The notes under the pieces were generated by a model. That model did no database searches and was not told the origin of the DNA. It was given only the letters and a program-made list of their open reading frames with translations. This document shows positions 12,748 to 19,441 of a stretch of DNA of 19,441 nucleotides, piece by piece. The first letter of the stretch is position 1, and every line of letters starts with the position of its first letter. The DNA comes from an uncultured Desulfovibrio sp. (GTDB taxonomy: Bacteria; Desulfobacterota; Desulfovibrionia; Desulfovibrionales; Desulfovibrionaceae): contig CALBAX010000018.1 in NCBI GenBank assembly GCA_937926875.1, positions 1 to 19,441 on the forward strand, written 5' to 3'. The position numbers were made by a program, and so were the translations under genes.

Positions 12748-14151
12748 TTATCGGGCGGTACGGGTTGTGCCGGTGGTGGCCGGCGAAAGGCGCAGTTTGT
12801 ACGACGGCTGGGGCGTGGTGGACAGGGGCGCCACACCGGGCGTCGGGGACGTGGCCGCGGGCGTGTTGAGCACGGCAGGCCCGGCCGACATGCCGGGCAG
12901 GCCCGGGATGAGGGAATTGCCCTGCTCGTCCACGGTGGGCAGTCCCTGCATGCGCAGAGAGGCACGTTGCAGGATGGCTTCGCGCATGTTGCGGAAGCGG
13001 GTCAGATCCAGCGGCTCCATGCCGTTGGCGCCGGGCTGGAACAGATGCAGTTTCTGGTGGGCGATGCCCTTTTCATCCCAGGAAAGGGGAGCCATGGCCC
13101 ACTGTATCTTCATGTTGGCGGCCTGGGCGTTGACCGTGGCGGCGGGGGGGCGGCTGTCGAAGGCCATGCGCACGGCGAAGCGCACGAAGTCGTAGCCCAG
13201 GGCCACCCAAAAGTCGGTGCCGGGGGCCCGCAGGGCGGCGGGGGCCTGCGTGGCGTCCCAGGCGGCGGGGAAGACGGCCAGGGCATAGCGGTCGGGCTCG
13301 GCCACGGTCTTGCCGTCCAGCCCCTGTTCCCACAGGGTGGTGCCCAGCAGCACGAGGCGGTCCTCGCCGTTGTACATCAGGCTGGTGGTCAGCAGGTTCA
13401 TGTTCTTCCAGGAGTCGGGCAGGAAGAGCGCCTCGAACTGCGTCTGGGGGATGGGCGCGGTGATGTTCTCCTGGGTGGTCGGATTGATGAGCGTGGCGGC
13501 CTGGCCGCTCCAGGTGCTGGACTGGCCCGGCGTGTAGCTGGCCGAATGCAGGGTGATGCCCATGCCGGTGAGCTTCTGGTCCAGCAGGCCGGTCATGCGG
13601 GGGCCGTAATTGTCCGTGGGGTAGAAGGCGCCGAAGGTGCGCAGGCCCAGGTCTTCGGTGACGAAGCTCACCAGACGGTCGATCTGGTCCTGGGGGCTGG
13701 GGAAGAAGCGCCAGGCCCGTACGCCTTCGTCGCCGGGCAGCAGGCTGGGCATGAAGGCGAAGAAGACGCGCTTTTCCAGCATGCCGGACGTCTGGAGCTG
13801 CTTGAAGACGGGGGCCTGCAGGGGGCCGCCCACCATGACGCAGCTGGGGGGCAGGGCGGCAAGCTGGGCATTCCAGTCGGGCTTGCTGGTATCCACCACA
13901 TGCAGCTGTGCCAGCAGGCCGCCGGCCTGGAGCTCGCGCAGGGCGATCTCGGCGCCGTTGCGGATCTTGGCGGCAACGCCGGCGTAGGGGCCGCTGCTGG
14001 GCAGGGCCAGGGCGATGCGGGGCCCCGCGGGGGTGGCGGGCTTGGGAGCCGGGGCCTTGCTGGGGGCGGTGGAGAACTGGCAGGCGCTGAGCGTCAGCAC
14101 CAGGAGCAGCAGGATCGGGAGAAAAACGCGGGGCGAGCAGCTGTTTTTCAT
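12748..14151 (-). CDS. LpoA-like lipoprotein with periplasmic-binding fold
   Basis: A 467-residue predicted lipoprotein. The signal peptide has a hydrophobic core (VFLPILLLLVLTL) and the lipobox LSAC with Cys24 as the lipidation site. A Pro/Ala-rich linker (about 27-43) leads into a type I periplasmic-binding domain starting at RIALALPSSGPYAGVAAKIRNG (given here as its first motif, about 45-66), with further family-like segments FGAFYPTDNYG and WVALGYDFVRFAV. This fold occurs in branched-chain amino acid receptors and in penicillin-binding protein activators of the LpoA/YraM type; lipidation and lack of nearby ABC permeases favour the latter. The C-terminal 70 residues are low complexity. No strong ribosome site precedes the ATG at 14151. 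A good promoter lies at 14302-14330. It heads an operon with gatC and gatA. Partner and function are inferred. Confidence 0.78.
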   Translation of the reverse strand: MKNSCSPRVFLPILLLLVLTLSACQFSTAPSKAPAPKPATPAGPRIALALPSSGPYAGVAAKIRNGAEIALRELQAGGLLAQLHVVDTSKPDWNAQLAALPPSCVMVGGPLQAPVFKQLQTSGMLEKRVFFAFMPSLLPGDEGVRAWRFFPSPQDQIDRLVSFVTEDLGLRTFGAFYPTDNYGPRMTGLLDQKLTGMGITLHSASYTPGQSSTWSGQAATLINPTTQENITAPIPQTQFEALFLPDSWKNMNLLTTSLMYNGEDRLVLLGTTLWEQGLDGKTVAEPDRYALAVFPAAWDATQAPAALRAPGTDFWVALGYDFVRFAVRMAFDSRPPAATVNAQAANMKIQWAMAPLSWDEKGIAHQKLHLFQPGANGMEPLDLTRFRNMREAILQRASLRMQGLPTVDEQGNSLIPGLPGMSAGPAVLNTPAATSPTPGVAPLSTTPQPSYKLRLSPATTGTTRTAR

Positions 14152-14301
14152 GGCAGTACAGGGCTGAAGGGGTGCGTCGTTGCCAGACGCGGGACGGGCC
14201 GGGACCGGATGGCCGGTGATGGCATGCCTCAGTCAGGCGGCATGACGGGCATGTCGCCGGGCACGGGACGGGCAGGAGCGGCGTTCCCGGGCAAGTCTGG
14301 A

Positions 14302-14330
14302 ATCATAGCCCGCTCTGCGGCGTGGCGCAA
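14302..14330 (-). promoter_or_regulatory. Predicted sigma-70 promoter of the lipoprotein-gatC-gatA operon
   Basis: On the minus strand TTGCGC (14330-14325) is 17 bp from TATGAT (14307-14302), a 5/6 match to the -10 consensus. The predicted start near 14295 gives a leader of about 145 nt. It lies just downstream of the terminator at 14374-14421, so the operon is separated from the upstream transcript. Confidence 0.55.
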
Positions 14331-14373
14331 GGGGCGGAGAGGAGGCGCGCGGGGAGAGGTGGAAGGAGGGAAC

Positions 14374-14421
14374 AAAAAACGCGACGCGCCCAAGGATTGG
14401 ATTGGAGCGGAGCGCGTCGCG
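14374..14421 (-). terminator. Intrinsic terminator of the candidate small RNA
   Basis: A 10-bp perfect GC stem (14380-14389 with 14412-14421) with a 22-base loop and TTTTTTG immediately after it on the minus strand. The nearest upstream minus-strand gene already ends in a separate terminator 270 bp away. Confidence 0.7.
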
Positions 14422-14493
14422 GCTGTGCCTGTGGGGGGCACAAATATGGCAGGCTTCCGGCTTGGCGGAAGGGGGGAACCCCTGTTGCAGACC
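14374..14493 (-). ncRNA. Candidate small RNA of about 120 nt, no known family recognised
   Basis: A complete transcription unit with no credible ORF: promoter at 14500-14528, predicted start near 14493, and a terminator made of CGCGACGCGC (14380-14389) and GCGCGTCGCG (14412-14421) followed by six U (14379-14374). Between them on the minus strand are three more short hairpins: GGGG/CCCC (14482-14471), CTTCCG/CGGAAG (14471-14454, sharing its first base with the previous hairpin) and TGTGCC/GGCACA (14442-14424). It does not fit SRP RNA (no GGAAGG-AGCA loop), 6S RNA (too short) or tmRNA. The lipoprotein gene upstream has its own terminator at 14655-14686, so this is not simply its 3' UTR. No expression evidence is available. 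Confidence 0.45.
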
Positions 14494-14499
14494 GGGTAA

Positions 14500-14528
14500 G
14501 TTATGCAGCAAAAAAAAAATTTTGTAAA
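14500..14528 (-). promoter_or_regulatory. Predicted promoter of the candidate small RNA
   Basis: TTTACA (14528-14523, 5/6) and CATAAC (14505-14500, 4/6) are separated by 17 bp on the minus strand. The spacer is almost entirely AAA plus ten T, an AT tract that stands out against the GC-rich surroundings. No gene starts directly downstream. Confidence 0.5.
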
Positions 14529-14654
14529 GATGCGTCATGGCAGGAAATATCCTTGTCCTGCCAAAGATTTTCCCGGTAGCGGCGGGTGGTGTGCGCAGGC
14601 CGTGTGCGGGACGGTGGCGAATGCACGTCCTGCACACGGATGCAGGCCGGAAAC

Positions 14655-14686
14655 AAAAAATGCGGAAGCTCCGGGGAGCTTCCGCA
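14655..14686 (-). terminator. Intrinsic terminator of the small lipoprotein gene
   Basis: TGCGGAAGCTC (14661-14671) pairs perfectly with GAGCTTCCGCA (14676-14686) around CGGG. The minus strand runs straight into TTTTTTG (14660-14654). It starts 8 bp past the stop at 14694. Confidence 0.92.
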
Positions 14687-14693
14687 AATGGCT

Positions 14694-14987
14694 TCAGCGG
14701 CGCGGGGGAGGATCCCGCCTGTCGTCGCGGCGGTCATGGGCCGGGACAGGCTTGTTGTTCCCGTGGCGTGGTTCAGGGCGGGGAGCCACATGGGCCGGGG
14801 GCGCAGGCTTGTTGGGCTGGGCCCTGTGCGGCGGCGGTGGCGGTTGTCGGTGATGACGCGGCGGAGGCGGATCGTCATACCAGGGATCATTGTTATGCAC
14901 ACAGCCTGTCCCCAGGATGAAGAGCCCGGAGAGCAGGATCAGGGCCAGGACATGCAGGAGCCTGACAAAAGCGGGATGTGTTCGCAT
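14694..14987 (-). CDS. Small Pro/His/Arg-rich lipoprotein, function unknown
   Basis: A 97-residue protein I do not recognise. Residues 1-28 form a signal peptide (MRTHPAFVRLLHV then a hydrophobic LALILLSGLFIL) ending in GTGC, with Cys29 the likely lipid anchor; the lipobox is imperfect because leucine is at -4 rather than -3. The mature part is short, with no predicted globular domain: a WYDD segment, then Pro runs mixed with His, Arg and Asp, ending DRRDDRRDPPPRR. The ATG at 14987 has AAGGAG six bases upstream. It lies between dnaK, which has its own terminator at 15052-15083, and a strong terminator of its own, so it is probably monocistronic. Its composition recalls the exported protein at 6928-7413, without clear shared repeats. 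Confidence 0.7.
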   Translation of the reverse strand: MRTHPAFVRLLHVLALILLSGLFILGTGCVHNNDPWYDDPPPPRHHRQPPPPPHRAQPNKPAPPAHVAPRPEPRHGNNKPVPAHDRRDDRRDPPPRR

Positions 14988-15008
14988 AGGCACTCCTTGG
15001 TTGCCTTC

Positions 15009-15037
15009 AGAGTAGCATCCCTGACGGAGGAACAAAA
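15009..15037 (-). promoter_or_regulatory. Candidate promoter for the small lipoprotein gene
   Basis: TTTTGT (15037-15032) lies 17 bp from TACTCT (15014-15009), preceded by TG in extended -10 position (TGCTACTCT). It fits between the dnaK terminator and the start at 14987, but both hexamers are weak. Confidence 0.3.
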
Positions 15038-15051
15038 GAGGCCGCGGGCAC

Positions 15052-15083
15052 AAAAAAAGGGACGGCCCCGAAGGGCCGTCCCC
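15052..15083 (-). terminator. Intrinsic terminator of dnaK
   Basis: GGGACGGCCC (15059-15068) pairs with GGGCCGTCCC (15073-15082) around CGAA. On the minus strand TTTTTTTG follows directly (15058-15052). It begins 22 bp past the dnaK stop. Confidence 0.93.
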
Positions 15084-15104
15084 GAGATGCGATCCGTGCA
15101 GGGA

Positions 15105-17021
<1,917 letters not shown>

Positions 17022-17433
17022 ATGTGGATCCTCCTCGGAGAAATAAAAACTGTATCGGTGAACGCCGTAGCGGCGTTTCTTTCTCTTGCGTCCTCTAAGT
17101 AAGTCTTTCTGCGTGCTCGTCCAGTAGCAAATGAAAAATTTTTTCTGTGGGCCCGGCCCGGGCACTCTGGCTGGGAGGGGGTGCGGAGGGCTGCACGCCT
17201 GCAGCCGGCGAAGACAGCCGCCGGCCCGGCGGCAGGCGCTGTCCACGGGGCGGCAGGCTGTGGAGATGCCGTACCCCACGAAAGAAGCGGAAAGGGGGAT
17301 GTTTGGGGGCCGGAGCCCGGTCGGGACGGGGATCCGGCCCCGTGCGGCTGGTCTTGCTTTCCTTGCTGGAAACATGTAGTGAAAAAAGTAACGACTATCA
17401 TAGAGGGCGCAACGCGCCGAAGAAGGAGGATAT
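17022..17433. promoter_or_regulatory. Divergent dnaK/cytochrome upstream region
   Basis: A 412-bp gap without a credible gene. The dnaK side has a 7-bp leader hairpin, AACGCCG (17061-17067) with CGGCGTT (17071-17077), 40 bases before the start. A weak promoter candidate on the minus strand reads CTGGAC-17-TACTTA about 30 bases further upstream. The cytochrome side has TATCAT (17396-17401), a 5/6 match to -10 but without a good -35, and a small GGCGC/GCGCC hairpin (17406-17418) before the ribosome site. The middle (17150-17380) is GC-rich with nothing recognisable. No CIRCE or sigma-32 consensus is seen. Confidence 0.4.
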
Positions 17434-18270
17434 ATGGACAACAGCAGACGCAATTGCCTGTGTGGCCTTGGCGGCCTGGCCGTGGGCGGGGCTGTGGCAG
17501 CCCTGGTGGGTACCGGCAGCAGCATCGCCCAGGCGGCGGCTCCGGCCAAGCGCTTCGAGCAGGTCAACGGCGAATTCGGCTGGAAGCCCCACAAGCTGGA
17601 TCCCAAGGAATGCGCCAAGGTGGCCTATGAAGGTTACTGGTACAAGGGCTACGCCTGTGGTTACGGTGCCTTCTACAGCATCATCGGCGTGCTGGGTGAA
17701 AAATACGGTGCCCCGTACAACCAGTTCCCCTTCAGCATGCTGGAAGCCAACAAGGGCGGCATCTCCGACTGGGGCACCATCTGCGGCGCCCTGTACGGTG
17801 CTGCGGCCGCCTTCGCCCTGTTCTGGGGCCGCAAGGAACGCACCCCCATGGTCAATGAACTGTACCGCTGGTACGAAGTGACCAAACTGCCCATCTACAA
17901 CCCCGGCGAGCTGGCCCAGGGCGTCAAGGGCGACCTGCCCCAGAACGCTTCCGGCTCCGTGCTCTGCCACATCTCCGTGTCCAAATGGTGTGCCACCCAC
18001 AAGATCGAAGCCACCAGCAAGGCCCGCAGCGAGCGTTGCGGCCGTCTGACCGCCGACGTGGCCTACAAGGCCGTGGAGATCTTCAACGCCAAGATCGAAC
18101 AGGGCAAGAACTACAAGGGCACCTTCGCCGTGCAGCCCGCCGTGAGCGGCTGTGGCGAATGCCACCAGACCAAGGGCAATGATGCCAACTGGGCCAAGGG
18201 CGTCATGGACTGCACCCCCTGTCACAACGGGGCGGAACCCCTGCTGAACAAGTTCGAAAACCATCCCTAG
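17434..18270 (+). CDS. Split-Soret type dihaem cytochrome c
   Basis: A 278-residue periplasmic protein resembling the split-Soret cytochrome c purified from Desulfovibrio desulfuricans ATCC 27774. The N-terminus SRRNCLCGLGG with a following hydrophobic stretch and AQA site near residue 34 looks like a Tat signal, which suggests export after cofactor insertion. Six cysteines (60, 75, 117, 178, 186, 202) sit in a domain of the C_GCAxxG_C_C type that can hold an Fe-S cluster. Two haem c sites are near the C-terminus: CGECH at 240-244 and CTPCH at 260-264. In the known structure the two haems stack at a dimer interface, which splits the Soret band. The physiological role is unsettled. The ATG at 17434 has AAGGAGG five bases upstream. 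It is monocistronic, with a terminator at 18321-18350. Confidence 0.92.
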   Translation: MDNSRRNCLCGLGGLAVGGAVAALVGTGSSIAQAAAPAKRFEQVNGEFGWKPHKLDPKECAKVAYEGYWYKGYACGYGAFYSIIGVLGEKYGAPYNQFPFSMLEANKGGISDWGTICGALYGAAAAFALFWGRKERTPMVNELYRWYEVTKLPIYNPGELAQGVKGDLPQNASGSVLCHISVSKWCATHKIEATSKARSERCGRLTADVAYKAVEIFNAKIEQGKNYKGTFAVQPAVSGCGECHQTKGNDANWAKGVMDCTPCHNGAEPLLNKFENHP

Positions 18271-18320
18271 GTCCGGGATCCTGCTGCCGGGCAGGGCTGC
18301 CTGAAAGCACTTGACACAAG

Positions 18321-18350
18321 AAGGGCGCGGCTCCAAAGAGCCGCGCCCTT
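18321..18350. terminator. Bidirectional terminator, cytochrome and ZIP genes
   Basis: AAGGGCGCGGCTC (18321-18333) pairs perfectly with GAGCCGCGCCCTT (18338-18350) around CAAA. The plus strand continues TTCATG, giving four T in all. The minus strand continues CTTG, so it works better for the cytochrome. It lies between the convergent ends at 18270 and 18446. Confidence 0.85.
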
Positions 18351-18445
18351 TTCATGTGGCGGTCTCCTGCTGGCTGCATGGCCGGACGCCCCTGCCTGCT
18401 GGCCAAAGCGTGACGGCTGCATGGACGCGGGGGCTCCCCTCCGGT

Positions 18446-19261
18446 CTAGCCCACCAGGCTGGAAAAACTCATGACCAGGCAAAGGCCGCCGATACAGGCC
18501 ACCGTGGCGGCGTTGCCGTTGCCGGAGGCATTGGCTTCGGGGATGACTTCTTCGATGACCACATAGACCATGGCGCCTGCCGCCGCAGCCAGGGCAAAAG
18601 GCAGCAGGCTGCCCGCCATCTGGGAGGCGACGGCACCGAGGATGGCACCGATGGGCGCCGTACAGCCGGAAAAGACACCGCACAACCAGGATCTTTTGGC
18701 CGAGAAGCCTTCGGCCCGCAGGGCCGTGGCCACCACCAGGCCTTCGGGCAGGTTCTGGAGCAGGGTGGTACCGGTGACCATGAAGGCGGAGCTCATCTCC
18801 AGGGCCACGCCCGAGGGCAGGGTGCTGCCCGCGGCCACGGCACCATAGCCCACGCCCATGGTCAGGCCTTCGGGGATGTGGTGCAGGGCCATGGCCGTGA
18901 CCAGAAGGACGCTGCGCCGCCAGCTGGTGGAAAGGCCTTCCTGCTGCTTCTGGCGGATGTGCAGATGGGGCAGGAGATGGTCGAGGCCCATCAGGAAGGC
19001 CGCACCGACCATAAGGCCGCAGACGATGGGGATGAAATGCCAGCGGCCCATATGGGAGGCCATCTCGGCCGCGGGTTGCAGCAGGCCCAGGAAGGCCGCG
19101 CCCAGCATCATGCCGCCGGCAGCTCCGAGCATGCAGTCCATGGACAGACGGGAAAACTCGCGGCGCAGGAAGATGGCACTGGCTCCCAGACTGACCGAGA
19201 TCCAGGAAAGGAGGCCGGCAAGCAGGGATTGCAGGATGGGATGACCGAAAAGTGCTTCCAT
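18446..19261 (-). CDS. ZIP-family divalent metal transporter
   Basis: A 271-residue inner-membrane protein with about eight membrane helices. ZIP marks are clear: ALHHIPEG at 125-132 in helix 4 and LLQNLPEG at 167-174 in helix 5, which together form the binuclear metal site. A His-containing loop (DHLLPHLHIRQ, 94-104) lies between helices 3 and 4, and IEEVIPEA at 236-243 is in the later half. The family moves Zn(II), Fe(II) or Mn(II) into the cytoplasm; the bacterial GufA/ZupT/ZIP11-like group is the closest by pattern. Substrate cannot be decided from sequence. The ATG at 19261 has AAGGAG about eight bases upstream; the open frame continues to 19324 without support. The 68-bp tandem repeat begins 58 bp upstream. 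I see no Zur or Fur box. Confidence 0.92.
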   Translation of the reverse strand: MEALFGHPILQSLLAGLLSWISVSLGASAIFLRREFSRLSMDCMLGAAGGMMLGAAFLGLLQPAAEMASHMGRWHFIPIVCGLMVGAAFLMGLDHLLPHLHIRQKQQEGLSTSWRRSVLLVTAMALHHIPEGLTMGVGYGAVAAGSTLPSGVALEMSSAFMVTGTTLLQNLPEGLVVATALRAEGFSAKRSWLCGVFSGCTAPIGAILGAVASQMAGSLLPFALAAAAGAMVYVVIEEVIPEANASGNGNAATVACIGGLCLVMSFSSLVG

Positions 19262-19318
19262 GAAACGTTCTCCTTCTTCTGGCTGGTCAGACCGGGCCCG
19301 ACGTGTCACGCGCTGTTG

Positions 19319-19441
19319 CAGCAACGCGCGACCGGAGGCGGCCGCAAGGCCGTGCCCGTTGGCCGCGAGGCCATTACGGGCATCGACAGCAACGCGCGAC
19401 CGGAGGCGGCCGCAAGGCCGTGCCCGTTGGCCGCGAGGCCA
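19319..19441. repeat. 68-bp tandem repeat with paired GNRA-loop hairpins (continues past window)
   Basis: The segment 19319-19373 recurs identically at 19387-19441, a period of 68 bp, and is cut by the window edge. Each unit carries CGGCC-GCAA-GGCCG (19339-19352) and TGGCC-GCGA-GGCCA (19360-19373), two 5-bp stems capped by GNRA-type tetraloops. The period is not a multiple of three, so it is not an in-frame coding repeat. The total copy number is unknown. Confidence 0.9.

Noticed and set aside
11174..13195. A 673-codon plus-strand open frame opposite gatA and gatC
   Set aside because: It spans the reverse complement of two genes and their junction; composition is typical of a shadow frame.
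14374..14493. SRP (4.5S) RNA or 6S RNA
   Set aside because: The conserved SRP loop motif is absent and the unit is too short and multi-hairpin for 6S RNA.
14233..14637. A minus-strand open frame covering the candidate small RNA
   Set aside because: No ribosome site, and it runs through the hairpins, the terminator stem with its U-run and the operon promoter, so translation is unlikely.
17022..17160. CIRCE operator or sigma-32 promoter for dnaK
   Set aside because: No GCACTC-N9-GAGTGC-type repeat and no CTTGAA/CCCCAT-like pair found on the minus strand.
17131..17379. An 82-codon open frame (MKNFFCGPGPG...) between dnaK and the cytochrome
   Set aside because: No ribosome site, starts inside the probable dnaK promoter zone, Arg/Gly/Pro-rich with no family resemblance.
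19319..19441. CRISPR array at the right edge
   Set aside because: The identical part is at least 55 bp with only about 13 bp between copies; this is a tandem repeat, not repeats with spacers.

Overview
The window looks like chromosome of a Desulfovibrio-type sulfate reducer (Desulfobacterota). The strongest evidence is a genuine DsrC with both C-terminal cysteines, together with a split-Soret type dihaem cytochrome c, a family best known from Desulfovibrio desulfuricans. High GC content and AGGAGG-type ribosome sites fit. Species is not determinable from the sequence alone. I see no tRNA, rRNA, insertion sequence, prophage or CRISPR array.

Layout, left to right. Positions 1-518 form an intergenic region with two copies of a hairpin repeat flanking a bidirectional terminator. 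On the minus strand follow trmI (519-1415), a class A penicillin-binding protein (1675-4137), dsrC (4287-4604, with its own promoter, long leader and tandem terminators) and a CBS-CBS-ACT regulator (4827-5492). Divergent from the last, on the plus strand, are larC (5645-6805), an exported Pro/Gly/Arg/His repeat protein (6928-7413), a DAACS-family symporter (7584-8813) and an L-cysteine desulfidase, cyuA (9116-10402). The last two probably form an uptake and catabolism pair for cysteine or serine that releases sulfide. A 552-bp hairpin-rich convergent gap separates cyuA from a minus-strand operon of an LpoA-like lipoprotein, gatC and gatA (14151-10955); gatB is not here. Upstream of that operon is a promoter-plus-terminator unit with no credible ORF (14374-14528 -), read here as a candidate small RNA. 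Next come a small Pro/His-rich lipoprotein (14694-14987 -), dnaK (15105-17021 -), the split-Soret cytochrome (17434-18270 +), a ZIP metal transporter (18446-19261 -) and a 68-bp tandem repeat running off the right edge.

Most genes are conserved housekeeping or sulfur-metabolism functions. The less explained content is non-coding: (i) four copies of a stem-loop element of about 80 bp, the three complete ones each lying directly 3' of a stop codon in sense orientation; (ii) the candidate orphan sRNA of about 120 nt; (iii) the 68-bp tandem repeat with two GNRA-capped hairpins per unit; (iv) a perfect 23-bp inverted repeat between cyuA and gatA. Among proteins, the symporter is the most interesting, because its substrate- and cation-site motifs depart from the glutamate transporter consensus. 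I could not demonstrate a wholly new multi-gene system; these are leads, and all structures and promoters were read by eye.
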